Shown: positions 22,765 to 31,284, counted from the stretch's first letter. The stretch: DNA of 38,709 bases from an uncultured Oscillospiraceae bacterium (GCA_904395865.1 CAJFNY010000006.1:1-38709), one strand, 5' to 3'. Made by a program: numbers and translations. The notes: a model not told the origin generated them from the letters alone.

Positions 22765-23930
22765 AGCGCGTCTTTCTGATCGTCCTGGACTCCTTCGGCG
22801 TGGGCGAGGCCCCCGACGCCGCGGCCTTCGGCGACGCCGGGGCCAGCACCCTCCGGTCCGTCAGCCGCTCGCCGTTCTTCCGCATGGACCACCTGGCCGC
22901 CGCCGGCTTCGGCCTCATGGACGGCGTCACGGTCTTTCCGAAGCCCGCGCACCCCACGGCCGCCGTGGCCCGGATGCGGGAGCGGTCCGCCGGCAAGGAC
23001 ACCACCATCGGCCACTGGGAGATCGCCGGCCTCATCTCCCCGAAGCCGCTGCCCACGTACCCCCACGGCTTCCCGGCCGACGTCATCGCCGCCTTCGAGC
23101 AGGCCACGGGCCGCGGCGTCCTGTGCAACCGGCCGTACTCCGGCACCGACGTCATCCGGGACTACGGCCCCGAGCAGCTGAAAACCGGCAGGCTCATCGT
23201 CTACACCTCGGCCGACAGCGTCTTTCAGATCGCGGCCCACGAGGACGTGATCCCCCTGGAGGAGCTGTATGCCGACTGCCGCATCGCCCGGAAGCTGCTG
23301 ACCGGGGACCACAGCGTGGGCCGCGTCATCGCCCGGCCGTACGTGGGCACGCCGGAGGCCGGCTTCACCCGCGTGGGCGCCCACCGGCACGACTTCTCCC
23401 TGGAGCCGCCGGGGACGACGCTGCTGGACGCCGTCCGGGCCGCCGGCCAGGACGTCATCGCCGTGGGCAAGATCTCCGACATCTTCGCCGGCCGCGGCGT
23501 CACCGAGTCGGTGCCCATCGCCGGCAACGACGACGGCATGGCCAGAACTCTGGCCCTGGGCAGCCGGGACTTCCGGGGCCTGTGCTTCGTGAACCTGGTG
23601 GACTTCGACGCCATGTACGGCCACCGGCAGGACGCGGACGGCTACGCCCGGGCCCTGGCGGCCTTCGACGACTGGCTGCCGTCGTTCCTGCCGCTGCTGG
23701 GGCCGGACGACCTGCTGATCCTCACGGCCGACCACGGCTGCGACCCCGGCGACGACTCCACCGACCACACCCGGGAGTACACGCCCATGCTGGCCTTCGG
23801 CCCGTCGGTCCGCCCCGGCTCCCTCGGCACCCGGGACACCTTCGCCGACATCGCCGCCACCGTGGCCGAGGCCCTGTCCGTCCCCCTGGCCACGCCGGGC
23901 GCCAGCTTCCTGCAGGCCATCCTCGCCTGA
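22761..23930 (+). CDS. deoB: Phosphopentomutase DeoB
   Basis: DeoB interconverts (deoxy)ribose 1-phosphate and 5-phosphate, supplying DeoC. The 389-residue alkaline-phosphatase-superfamily enzyme has LIVLDSFGVGEAPDAAAFGD with the metal-binding Asp, the phospho-acceptor Thr in AGKDTTIGHWEIAG, NRPYSGTDVIRDYG, VNLVDFDAMYGHRQD and the metal motifs LTADHGCDP and STDHTREYTP. The GTG start overlaps the deoC stop. A terminator follows 22 bases after the stop. Confidence 0.96.
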   Translation: MKRVFLIVLDSFGVGEAPDAAAFGDAGASTLRSVSRSPFFRMDHLAAAGFGLMDGVTVFPKPAHPTAAVARMRERSAGKDTTIGHWEIAGLISPKPLPTYPHGFPADVIAAFEQATGRGVLCNRPYSGTDVIRDYGPEQLKTGRLIVYTSADSVFQIAAHEDVIPLEELYADCRIARKLLTGDHSVGRVIARPYVGTPEAGFTRVGAHRHDFSLEPPGTTLLDAVRAAGQDVIAVGKISDIFAGRGVTESVPIAGNDDGMARTLALGSRDFRGLCFVNLVDFDAMYGHRQDADGYARALAAFDDWLPSFLPLLGPDDLLILTADHGCDPGDDSTDHTREYTPMLAFGPSVRPGSLGTRDTFADIAATVAEALSVPLATPGASFLQAILA

Positions 23931-23952
23931 GCAGTACCGAGTACCATGCAAA

Positions 23953-23982
23953 AACACCGCACCCCGGTTGGGGTGCGGTGTT
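23953..23982 (+). terminator. Terminator of deoCB
   Basis: A perfect 13-bp stem AACACCGCACCCC/GGGGTGCGGTGTT with loop GGTT ends directly at the next repeat copy. The same stem recurs at 24222-24252 on the far side of the repeat. Confidence 0.7.
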
Positions 23983-23983
23983 A

Positions 23984-24221
23984 CAGACTGTCGAAAAACC
24001 GCTCTGGCCGAAGGATTCGGAGGGAGGGGATGTGTGCAGGGCTGCTCCGCAGAGCGTGCCGGAGCGCAACCGCCCGCCGCGCGGGCGGCGCTTGGCGCGG
24101 AGGCGGAACCGTCAGGGTTCCCCTGCGCGTTCAATCAAACCAGAATTTGCAACTTTTTGAAGTTGCAAATTCGTGGACAGCTTGTCAAAAAATTCTCGTG
24201 AGAGACTTTTTTGACAAGCTG
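23984..24221 (-). repeat. Dispersed structured repeat, copy C (complete, inverted)
   Basis: This is the reverse-oriented counterpart of copy B. It begins with CAGACTGTCGAAAAACC (right end) and finishes with TTTTTTGACAAGCTG (left end). All hairpins of copy B are present with changed loops (TCAC, CAAA and CGCGG in place of TTAC, CAAG and CCCTG when read in the same orientation) and intact stems. It lies between convergent deoB and metF and is bracketed by two near-identical terminator hairpins. Confidence 0.87.
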
Positions 24222-24252
24222 AAACACCGCACCCCATTGGGGTGCGGTGTTT
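24222..24252 (-). terminator. Terminator of metVF
   Basis: A 14-bp stem AAACACCGCACCCC/GGGGTGCGGTGTTT with a 3-base loop lies 11 bases beyond the metF stop, near-identical to the deoCB terminator. Confidence 0.65.
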
Positions 24253-24263
24253 TGCGTTCCGGC

Positions 24264-25190
24264 TCAGGCGATGGAGACGCCGGCCTTCTCCAGGATGGCG
24301 GGGACGTTCTTCTCGGCGCCGATGGCCATGATGTGGACACCGTCGCAGAGCTTCTCGTCGCGGATCTTGGCGATGAACTCGGCGGCCATCTCGATGCCCA
24401 GCTGCATGGGCAGGCCCTTGATGCCCTTCTCCTTGCCCTCGGCGGCGGCCGCGGCCAGGCGGTCGATCATCGACTGGGGCACGGCGATGCCCGGCACGTT
24501 CTCGTTCATGAACCGGGCCATGCCGGCGCCCTTGAGCGGGATGACGCCGGCCATGATGTGGCAGCGGATGCCGGCCTTGTCCACCAGGTCCATGAAGCGC
24601 TTGAGGGCCTCGATGTCGAAGATGCCCTGGGTCTGGATGTACTTTGCGCCGGCGTCGACCTTCTGGCGCAGCTTGTTGATCTGCAGCTGGATGGGATCGT
24701 ACACCGGGGTCACGGCCGCGCCCTTGTAGAACTTCGGCGCGCCGCCGGCCAGGTCGTTGCCGCCGCAGTCCTTGCCGGTGATCTCCATGGTGGAGAGCAT
24801 GTGCAGGATGCCGACGGAGTCCAGGTCGTACACGGGCTTCGACTGCTGGCAGTCGCCCACCACCGGGTGGTCGCCGGTCAGGGCCAGCATGGTGTCGATG
24901 CCGAAGGCGGCGGCCGAGAGGATGTCGCCCATGATGGCCATGCGGCTGCGGTCACGGCCCGTCACCTGCAGGATCGGCTCCACGCCGGCCTCCTTCAGCT
25001 TGATGCACAGGCCCAGGGAGGACGCCTTGAGACATGCCGACTGCATATCCGTCACGTTGACGCCGTGGACCTTGCCGTTGAGCAGCGCCGCGGCCTCCAT
25101 CTGCTCGGAAAAATCAAAGCCCTTGGGCGGGGCCATCTCGGCGGTGACGCCGAACTTGCCGGTTTCCAGCGCGGTTTCCAAAAGACTCAT
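24264..25190 (-). CDS. metF: Methylenetetrahydrofolate reductase MetF
   Basis: MetF reduces 5,10-methylene-THF to 5-methyl-THF with a flavin. The 308-residue product has the TIM-barrel family features: VTAEMAPPKGFDF with the catalytic Glu, GVNVTDMQSA, ILQVTGRDRSRMAI, LALTGDHPVVGD, and GAKYIQTQGIFD. The usual C-terminal barrel ends (HIMAGVIPLKG, GVHIMAIG) are also present. It is preceded on the same strand by metV with a 3-base gap, the arrangement of the MetVF reductase of acetogens and many gut Clostridia. The electron donor is not visible here. Confidence 0.95.
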   Translation of the reverse strand: MSLLETALETGKFGVTAEMAPPKGFDFSEQMEAAALLNGKVHGVNVTDMQSACLKASSLGLCIKLKEAGVEPILQVTGRDRSRMAIMGDILSAAAFGIDTMLALTGDHPVVGDCQQSKPVYDLDSVGILHMLSTMEITGKDCGGNDLAGGAPKFYKGAAVTPVYDPIQLQINKLRQKVDAGAKYIQTQGIFDIEALKRFMDLVDKAGIRCHIMAGVIPLKGAGMARFMNENVPGIAVPQSMIDRLAAAAAEGKEKGIKGLPMQLGIEMAAEFIAKIRDEKLCDGVHIMAIGAEKNVPAILEKAGVSIA

Positions 25191-25193
25191 GGC

Positions 25194-25838
25194 TTATTTC
25201 CCCCTAATGTTGATGGTTCTCGGATAGGCGACGTCGGCGTAGCCCTTGTCCTCGCGGGTCTGGCTCAGCTTCTCCAGCTGGCCCAGGGACTCCAGGCGCT
25301 TGTAGATCTGGATCCAGGCGCAGTCGTTCTCGGGGTTGACCTCGCACTTGCCGTTGCGCGCGCCGCCGCAGGGGCCGTTGACCAGGGACTTGCCGCAGCG
25401 GGTGATGGGGCAGATGCCGCCGGTCTTGCCCAGGACGCAGTTGCCGCACAGGTGACATGCCTCCTCGAACAGGCCGAACTTCACGGCCTCGCCCAGGAAC
25501 ATGGTGTTGTTGGCCGGGTACGTGGGCACCGGGACGTTGTTGGCCACCACCTGGGTGCCGTCGCCGCAGGCCATGCAGACGACCGCCTCGGCGCCGGCGG
25601 CGGCGAAGTTCTTGACCTTGCCCTTCGTCGTCAGGTTCATGCAGCAGTAGTCGGACATGGCCGTGGCCACGACGGTGCGGCCGTGGGCCTCCAGGTACGC
25701 CTTGAGCTCGGCGACCTCCTTCTCGCCGCCGGTGGCGCAGGCGGTGGCGCAGCTGCCGCAGCCGATGATGGCGATTTTCTTCGCGTCACCGAGCATGGCC
25801 ATCAGCTCTTCGATGGGCTTTTTTTGCGTGACAATCAT
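25194..25838 (-). CDS. metV: MetV-type methylenetetrahydrofolate reductase partner
   Basis: The 214-residue Cys-rich protein has an N-terminal Rossmann-like domain with KIAIIGCGSCATACATGG and SDYCCMNL. Its C-terminal metal/Fe-S domain has CHLCGNCVLGKTGGICPITR and then the MTHFR-C motif LVNGPCGGARNGKCEVNP. This is the MetV subunit that pairs with MetF and is thought to pass electrons to it. The ATG follows AAAGGAG. The promoter at 25936-25963 is strong. There is no Wood-Ljungdahl or Rnf gene nearby, so the function is more probably methyl supply for methionine than energy metabolism (inference). Confidence 0.92.
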   Translation of the reverse strand: MIVTQKKPIEELMAMLGDAKKIAIIGCGSCATACATGGEKEVAELKAYLEAHGRTVVATAMSDYCCMNLTTKGKVKNFAAAGAEAVVCMACGDGTQVVANNVPVPTYPANNTMFLGEAVKFGLFEEACHLCGNCVLGKTGGICPITRCGKSLVNGPCGGARNGKCEVNPENDCAWIQIYKRLESLGQLEKLSQTREDKGYADVAYPRTINIRGK

Positions 25839-25935
25839 TTCGCTTACTCCTTTTATCCGTAGTCGCCCCGCGCCGCGGCCGGACGCGAAAGCGGCCGCCG
25901 GCCCCGCCGGGCGCCGACAGCTTTTTGCAAGGACG

Positions 25936-25963
25936 ATTATAGCACACTCCCCACCGATTGCAA
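25936..25963 (-). promoter_or_regulatory. Promoter of metVF
   Basis: Minus strand TTGCAA (25963-25958), 16 bases, TATAAT (25941-25936). Confidence 0.8.
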
Positions 25964-26024
25964 AGGGATGTGTCCCCAGTTTTCGTCCACTTTTTTGGGG
26001 AAATTCCCGTAACGTTCCACAAAA

Positions 26025-26055
26025 GGGGCGCCGCGGAGTCGATCCGCGGCGCCCC
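26025..26055 (-). terminator. Terminator of trkHA
   Basis: A 13-bp stem GGGGCGCCGCGGA/TCCGCGGCGCCCC followed on the minus strand by TTTTGTGG, 32 bases past the trkA stop. Confidence 0.85.
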
Positions 26056-26087
26056 GGGGCCTCGTATGGAAGCGGCGGCCGCCCCGC

Positions 26088-26765
26088 TCAGGACAGCTCG
26101 CGCTCCAGATCGCTGATGCGCGACCGGTCGCCGATGACGAAGATCTGGTCCTCGGCCCGGAACACGTAGTCCGGCGTGATCTCCGTCATGATCTCGCCGC
26201 CGTGCTCCACGGCGATGATGTTCAGGCCGAAGCGCCTGCGGACGTCCACGTCCACCACGCGCTTGCCCACGAAGCTCGGCGGCGTCATGGCCTTGGAGAT
26301 GTCGATCTTCTCGCTCAGCTCAATGTAGTTGAGGATCTTCGACGGCTCCAGGCGGCGGGCCAGGCGGACGGCCATGTCCCGCTCCGGATAGACCACCTCG
26401 GCGCCCAGCTTCTCCAGGATCTCGCCGTGGGCCGCCGACGTGGCCTTGGCCACCACCCGCGGGATGCCGATGCTCTTGCAGTAGAGTGTCGTGAGAATCG
26501 ACACGTCCATCCGCTCGCCGATGCACACGGCCACCACGTCGCAGTTCTGCACGCCGGTCTCCATCAGCGTGTCCTTGTCCAGGGACTGGACCACGAAGCA
26601 GTTCTCCGTGTAGTCCCGCAGGGTGCGGATGCGCTCCTCGTTGGCGTCGATGACCAGGATCTCCCGGCCGTGGTTTGCCAGCTCGATGGCCAGGGCCGTG
26701 CCGAACCGGCCCAGGCCGATGATGCCGTACGATGTGCCGACGGCGCTCTTTTTACGAAAACTCAC
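26088..26765 (-). CDS. trkA: TrkA/KtrA-type potassium uptake regulator
   Basis: The 225-residue protein is an RCK subunit: a Rossmann domain with GLGRFG at residues 17-22 and the acidic VIDANEERI that binds nucleotide, then a TrkA-C domain (FVGKRVVDVDVRRRFGLNII, ending DQIFVIGDRSRISDLE). It gates the TrkH channel according to bound nucleotide. The GTG start follows TGAGGAGG at the end of trkH. A longer frame reaching upstream through trkH is a shadow and is rejected. Its length, one RCK unit, is that of KtrA, not the doubled E. coli TrkA. Confidence 0.93.
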   Translation of the reverse strand: MSFRKKSAVGTSYGIIGLGRFGTALAIELANHGREILVIDANEERIRTLRDYTENCFVVQSLDKDTLMETGVQNCDVVAVCIGERMDVSILTTLYCKSIGIPRVVAKATSAAHGEILEKLGAEVVYPERDMAVRLARRLEPSKILNYIELSEKIDISKAMTPPSFVGKRVVDVDVRRRFGLNIIAVEHGGEIMTEITPDYVFRAEDQIFVIGDRSRISDLERELS

Positions 26766-26779
26766 AGAAAAGAACCTCC

Positions 26780-28075
26780 TCAGCCGATGGCGATGTTGCC
26801 CTCGGGATAGTGAACGCGCTCCTCGCGGCCGAAGTGCCAGAGGGTCGCAACGGTCAGCGGGCCCAGACGGCCGATGTACATGATCAGGATGCACAGCAGC
26901 TTGCCGGCGTCGCAGATGTTCGGGGTGATGCCCGTGGACAGCCCCACGGTGCCGAAGGCGCTCGTGACCTCGAACAGCACGTCCATCAGCCGCAGCTCCG
27001 GCTCCAGCGCCGCCAGCAGCCACGTTCCGGTGATGACGACCGCCGCCGCCAGCAGCGTGATGACGGCCGCCTTGCGGAAGGCCTCCCGGGGAATGCTGAA
27101 GTGGAAGGCCTTGGGGCTGCGGTTGGTGGCGGCGGACTTGATGCCCTGCAGCAGGACGAAGAACGTGCTCGTCTTGATACCGCCGCCGGTGGATCCCGGC
27201 GAAGCGCCGATGAACATCAGCACCGTGAGGACCATGAGTCCCGCGTTGGAGAAGGTCCCCAGCGGGTACGTGGAGAAGCCGGCCGTTCTGGCCGAGACGC
27301 TGTGGAAGAAGGCGCCGAGCCACGTGACGTCCTCCGTCAGCTTGATGAGCACCGCGCCCGACACGATCAGCGCGGCGCTGACGGTGATGACCACCTTGGA
27401 GTGGAGCCGCAGCTTCCGGAAGCGCAGGCGGCACTCCCACAGGTCCTTGATGACCAGGAAGCCGATGCCGCCGAAGATGATGAGGCCGCAGGTGGTCAGG
27501 TTCAGCAGCACGTTGTCCTGGTACGGGATCAGGTTCTGGAAGTTGCCCAGGATGTCGAAGCCGGAGTTGTTGAACGCGGCGATGGAGTGGAAGAAGCTGA
27601 TGCCCAGGGCCTTCCAGAACGGATAGTCCCGGATGAACACCGTGAAGCTCAGCAGGGCGCCGGTGACCTCGAAGATCAGCGTCGTCAGCAGGATGCTCTT
27701 GACGAAGCGGATCAGGCCGCGGCCCGAGTCGAGATTCATGGCCTCGCGGATCAGCAGCCGCCCCTTCAGGTTGATGCGCCGGCCCATGGCCAGGATGATG
27801 CCGGCGCCCACGGCCGTGACGCCCAGGCCGCCCACCTGGATCAGCAGGGCCAGCACCGTCTGGCCGAACGGCGTAAAGGTGTCGCCGGCGTCCACGGCCA
27901 CCAGGCCCGTGACGCACACGGCGCTGGTGGAGGTATAGAGCGAGTCGATGTACCGCAGCTCCACCCCGTCCTGCACGCTGACCGGCAGAATCAGCAGCAG
28001 CGATCCCAGCAGGATCACCGCCAGGAAGCCCAGGGCGATGATCCGTGCCGGCGTCTGCCGCTGGATGAGTTTCAC
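26780..28075 (-). CDS. trkH: TrkH/KtrB-type potassium channel subunit
   Basis: The 431-residue membrane protein has the four pseudo-repeated pore units with selectivity-filter glycines: TSTSAVCVTGLV, AAFNNSGFDILG, SARTAGFSTYPLG and TSAFGTVGLSTGITP. It forms the K+ uptake channel with TrkA. GTG at 28075 is chosen because CTGGAGGG lies 7 bases upstream; a frame start at 28138 has no ribosome binding site. The filter sequences are intact. A possible promoter (TTGATA-N16-TATACA) lies at about 28155-28182 on the minus strand. Confidence 0.93.
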   Translation of the reverse strand: MKLIQRQTPARIIALGFLAVILLGSLLLILPVSVQDGVELRYIDSLYTSTSAVCVTGLVAVDAGDTFTPFGQTVLALLIQVGGLGVTAVGAGIILAMGRRINLKGRLLIREAMNLDSGRGLIRFVKSILLTTLIFEVTGALLSFTVFIRDYPFWKALGISFFHSIAAFNNSGFDILGNFQNLIPYQDNVLLNLTTCGLIIFGGIGFLVIKDLWECRLRFRKLRLHSKVVITVSAALIVSGAVLIKLTEDVTWLGAFFHSVSARTAGFSTYPLGTFSNAGLMVLTVLMFIGASPGSTGGGIKTSTFFVLLQGIKSAATNRSPKAFHFSIPREAFRKAAVITLLAAAVVITGTWLLAALEPELRLMDVLFEVTSAFGTVGLSTGITPNICDAGKLLCILIMYIGRLGPLTVATLWHFGREERVHYPEGNIAIG

Positions 28076-28240
28076 AAGCAATCCCTCCAGTTTCCTCTCT
28101 GCGGCGATGAAGGTACACCGCCGTGTATTCCCCCCCATTGTACGCCGTTTTGTATAAAGATGCTGTTAAGAATATCAAATTCCGCAGGAAATTTCAAGGG
28201 GCACCGCGGCGGATGCGGGCGCATTTGCCGGGAATGCCCA

Positions 28241-28269
28241 TTGCCGTCGCGGCGGCCGTATGGTACACT
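28241..28269 (+). promoter_or_regulatory. Promoter of the MBL/RluA operon
   Basis: TTGCCG (28241-28246), 17 bases, TACACT (28264-28269). Confidence 0.65.
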
Positions 28270-28297
28270 GGGAGCGAAACCGAAAGGAGCGTGCGCC

Positions 28298-29026
28298 ATG
28301 AAACCGATCCCGGACGCCGCGGCGGAGCTGCGGCTGCTGCACCACAGCGGCGTGACCGTCTCCGCCGGCGGGCGGCTGCTGGTCTTTGACTGGTGGAAGG
28401 ACGGCTCCCTCCCCGGCGGCATCCCGGCCCTGGCGGCCGGCCGGCCCGTGACCGTCTTCGCCTCCCACCGGCACCCGGACCACTGGAACCCGGCGGTCCT
28501 GGCCTGGCGGGACACCCTGCCCGACGTGACGTACGTCCTGTCCTCCGACATCCCGCCGCAGCCCGGCTGCCACGCCATCGCCCCGGGGGAGACGCTGGAG
28601 CTGCCGGGGCTGACCGTCTCGGCCCTGCGCTCCACCGACGAGGGCGTGGCCTTCGTCGTCCGCTGCGGCGGCGGCGCCTTCTACCACGCCGGTGACCTGA
28701 ACTGGTGGCACTGGGACGGCGAGCCCGACGCCTGGAACGCCGCCATGGCCCGGGACTACCGGGCGGAGCTGGAGAAGCTGGCCGGCACCCGGCTGGACGC
28801 CGCCTTCGTCCCGGTGGACGGCCGGCTGGGCGAAGCCTTCCACCGGGGCATCGGGCTGTTCGCGGAGCTGGTGGACTGCCCGCACCTGGTGCCGATCCAC
28901 TGGTCGTCGGACCCGTCGGTCCTCCGGCGGCTGGCGGAGACGCCGGGGCCGTGGCAGGGCCGCCTGTGCATCCTGGACGCGGCGCGGCCGGCGGCGACGA
29001 TTCCCCTGGGCGGGGAGGGCGCGTGA
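28298..29026 (+). CDS. Metallo-beta-lactamase fold hydrolase
   Basis: The 242-residue product has the MBL-fold metal motif HRHPDHWN (HxHxDH form) and a later FYHAGDLNWWHW with the bridging Asp, and ends with LVPIHWSSDP, which supplies the last His. The N-terminus (LRLLHHSGVTVSAGGRLLVFDWW) resembles the UlaG/YycJ-like branch of small MBL proteins. The substrate is unknown. The ATG follows GAAAGGAGCG. It overlaps the pseudouridine synthase gene (TGATG). Confidence 0.9.
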   Translation: MKPIPDAAAELRLLHHSGVTVSAGGRLLVFDWWKDGSLPGGIPALAAGRPVTVFASHRHPDHWNPAVLAWRDTLPDVTYVLSSDIPPQPGCHAIAPGETLELPGLTVSALRSTDEGVAFVVRCGGGAFYHAGDLNWWHWDGEPDAWNAAMARDYRAELEKLAGTRLDAAFVPVDGRLGEAFHRGIGLFAELVDCPHLVPIHWSSDPSVLRRLAETPGPWQGRLCILDAARPAATIPLGGEGA

Positions 29027-29658
29027 TGGACTTCCTCTACTGTGACGACGCCCTCTGCGTGGCCGTCAAGCCGGCCGGCGTCCTGTCCACCGACGAGCCG
29101 GGCGGCATGCCGGAGCTGGTCCGCGCCGCCCTGGGCGGCGGCTGCGTCCGGACGGTCCACCGGCTGGACCGGGTCGTCAGCGGCCTGATGGTCCTGGCCC
29201 GGTCGCCGGAGGCGGCCTCGGCCCTGTCGGCCCAGATCCGCGCCGGCACCTTCGGCAAGACGTACCTGGCCGTGGTCCACGGGACGCCGCCGGCCCCGGC
29301 CGGCACGTTCACCGACCTGCTGCTGCGCAGCCGGGCCGAGCGCAAGACGTACATCGTCCACCACCTGGAGAAGGGCGTCCAGGAGGCCGTGCTGGACTAC
29401 CGGACGCTGGGGACGGCCGGCGGCATGACGCTGGTGGAGATCACCCTGCGCACCGGCCGGACGCACCAGATCCGCGCCCAGTTCTCCGGCCGCGGCCTTC
29501 CCCTGGTGGGCGACCGGAAGTACGGCCGCCCCGACGACGGCTGCCCCATCGCCCTGTGGTCCCACCGGCTGACCTTCGCCCACCCGTTCACCGGCGCGCA
29601 GCTGGACTTCTCGGCTCCGCCGCCGGCGGCGGAGCCATGGCAGCGGTTTGTCCCGTGA
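29026..29658 (+). CDS. RluA-family pseudouridine synthase
   Basis: The 210-residue enzyme has the RluA catalytic motif HRLDRVVSGLMVLAR with the nucleophilic Asp, GTFGKTYLAVVHG, and LVEITLRTGRTHQIRAQFS followed by GLPLVGDRKYG. It lacks an N-terminal S4 RNA-binding domain, as in the short RluA members, so its rRNA or tRNA target cannot be named. The ATG at 29026 overlaps the upstream stop and follows GGGGAGGG by 6 bases; GTG at 29023 is an in-frame alternative. Confidence 0.93.
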   Translation: MDFLYCDDALCVAVKPAGVLSTDEPGGMPELVRAALGGGCVRTVHRLDRVVSGLMVLARSPEAASALSAQIRAGTFGKTYLAVVHGTPPAPAGTFTDLLLRSRAERKTYIVHHLEKGVQEAVLDYRTLGTAGGMTLVEITLRTGRTHQIRAQFSGRGLPLVGDRKYGRPDDGCPIALWSHRLTFAHPFTGAQLDFSAPPPAAEPWQRFVP

Positions 29659-29748
29659 AACCGGACGCAATTTGGCCACATACCGTTTCATCGGCAACGG
29701 GCTTTTTGTGCAGAAGGGGGAGAAATGCGGCCGCGGCCCACGAAAGAA

Positions 29749-29777
29749 TTGACCGCCGGGCCGGAACGTGCTATAAC
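29749..29777 (+). promoter_or_regulatory. Promoter of the ATP synthase operon
   Basis: TTGACC (29749-29754), 17 bases, TATAAC (29772-29777), 76 bases before the first start codon of the operon. Confidence 0.75.
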
Positions 29778-29853
29778 AATACATGTCCCAATTAAGACGT
29801 GATATACACGACAAGCAGGGCCGCCGCCGGCGGCCGGAGAAGGGAGGACGGCC

Positions 29854-30123
29854 GTGGCCGGGATTTTGCTGGGGCTGGGCCTCGGCGCCGTGCAGCTCGT
29901 TCTGCTGCTGCTGGGCGTCGGGCTGCTGGGCAGCCGGAAGCTGAAGATCTGGGCGCTGGCCGTCCAGTTCCTCTGCCCGCTGGCCGGGCTGCTGCTGTGC
30001 GCCCTGGTCTGGACGGCGCAGCTGCTTCCCTGCGCCGTCGCCATGTCGGCGGTGCTGGTGCTGGGCGGCGTGACCGGATTCCTGGTCTTTCGCGCCCGGG
30101 ATTCCCACAGAAAGAAGGATTGA
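29854..30123 (+). CDS. Small membrane protein leading the ATP synthase operon
   Basis: The 89-residue product has three hydrophobic segments (about residues 3-24, 30-52 and 57-80) and a basic tail FRARDSHRKKD. Position, size and hydrophobicity resemble AtpI or the c-ring assembly proteins that open atp operons, but I cannot find the AtpI sequence motifs, so the name is withheld. The GTG start follows GAAGGGAGG. Four bases separate it from atpB. Confidence 0.75.
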   Translation: MAGILLGLGLGAVQLVLLLLGVGLLGSRKLKIWALAVQFLCPLAGLLLCALVWTAQLLPCAVAMSAVLVLGGVTGFLVFRARDSHRKKD

Positions 30124-30127
30124 GATC

Positions 30128-31015
30128 TTGGGAGACATCATGGATTACGGCCTCCTGGCCCTGGGGCTGGTGCTGGCCGTGGCCGGCGGCCTCTGGCGCC
30201 GCTCGGTCGCTGCCCGGACGGCCGCGGGCCAGTCGGGGCTGAAGAAGCAGAGGGTCTGGGCGACCATCCTGCTGGTGGCCGGCGCCTGGTGCTTCGTGGA
30301 GAAGGGGCTGCAGCTGCTCCTGGGCGACGTCCCCGGCGAGGAATTCACCGTGGACATCTTCGCCGAGCGGATCGACGTCGGCGGCGTGACCATCAGCGCC
30401 ACGGTGCTGGCCACGTGGGCCGTCATGGCGGTGGTGCTGGTGCTGGCGCTGCTGTTCCGGCTGCTGGTGGTGCCGAAGATGACGGACCGCCCCAGGGGCG
30501 TTCAGAACGTAGTGGAGATGTGCGTGGAGTTCATCTGCTCCTTCACGAAGACGAGCGTCGGCGACCTGGGCGACCACCTGCCCAGCTACATCTTCTCCAC
30601 GGCGGTGCTGATGATCGGCTGCGCGGCCATCGAGCTGCTGGGCGTCCGCGCCCCCACGTCGGACATCACCATGACCTTCACCATGGCCCTGGTGACGTTC
30701 CTCCTCATCAACTACTACGGCATCCGCCAGAAGGGCATCGGCGGGCGGATCAAGTCCCTGGCGAAGCCCACGCCGGTGGTCTTTCCCATGAAGATCATCT
30801 CCGACCTGGCGGTGCCGGTCTCCCTGGCGTGCCGTCTGTTCGGCAACATGCTCGGCGGCATGATCGTCATGGACCTGCTGTACATGGCCCTCGGCAACGC
30901 GGCCGTCGGCATTCCCAGTGTGCTGGGCCTGTACTTCAACGTGTTCCACCCGCTGATCCAGACGTACATCTTCGTCACGCTGACCCTGACGTTCATCGGC
31001 GAGGCCGTGGAGTAA
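30128..31015 (+). CDS. atpB: ATP synthase F0 subunit a
   Basis: The 295-residue membrane protein is the stator half-channel subunit. The essential Arg lies in SLACRLFGNMLGGMIV, and the later NVFHPLIQTYIFVTLTLTF helix with Gln is typical. TPVVFPMKIISDLAVPVSL precedes the Arg helix. It has two possible starts: TTG at 30128 behind AAGGAT, used here, or ATG at 30140 behind GGGAGA. Confidence 0.95.
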   Translation: MGDIMDYGLLALGLVLAVAGGLWRRSVAARTAAGQSGLKKQRVWATILLVAGAWCFVEKGLQLLLGDVPGEEFTVDIFAERIDVGGVTISATVLATWAVMAVVLVLALLFRLLVVPKMTDRPRGVQNVVEMCVEFICSFTKTSVGDLGDHLPSYIFSTAVLMIGCAAIELLGVRAPTSDITMTFTMALVTFLLINYYGIRQKGIGGRIKSLAKPTPVVFPMKIISDLAVPVSLACRLFGNMLGGMIVMDLLYMALGNAAVGIPSVLGLYFNVFHPLIQTYIFVTLTLTFIGEAVE

Positions 31016-31071
31016 CCGCTGCCCGACGCCGTCTGACACCTGTGAAATTTTGAGTTTGGAGGAATTCAATT

Positions 31072-31284
31072 ATGATCGCAATCGCTGCCGCCCTGGCTCT
31101 GCTTCCCTGCACGTTCGCCGGTCTGGCCATGGGCCTGGCCACCGGCAAGGCCGCCGACGCCACCGCCCGCCAGCCCGAGGCCTCGGGCAAAATCAGCTCC
31201 ACGCTGCTGCTGGGCCTGGCCCTGACCGAGTCCTGCGCCATCTACGGCTTCGTCACCGCCCTGATCATCGCCTTCACCATGTGA
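31072..31284 (+). CDS. atpE: ATP synthase F0 subunit c
   Basis: The 70-residue proteolipid forms the rotor ring: a short first helix, the polar loop ATARQPEASGK, and a second helix with the ion-carrying Glu53 in ALTESCAIYGF. Ser54 and Tyr58 match the Na+-binding pattern of Ilyobacter c subunits, but Met20 occupies the position of the Gln ligand. Ion choice is therefore uncertain and H+ is somewhat favoured. The ATG follows GGAGG by 9 bases. An 8-bp hairpin (31318-31325 with 31330-31337) lies between atpE and atpF. Confidence 0.95.
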   Translation: MIAIAAALALLPCTFAGLAMGLATGKAADATARQPEASGKISSTLLLGLALTESCAIYGFVTALIIAFTM

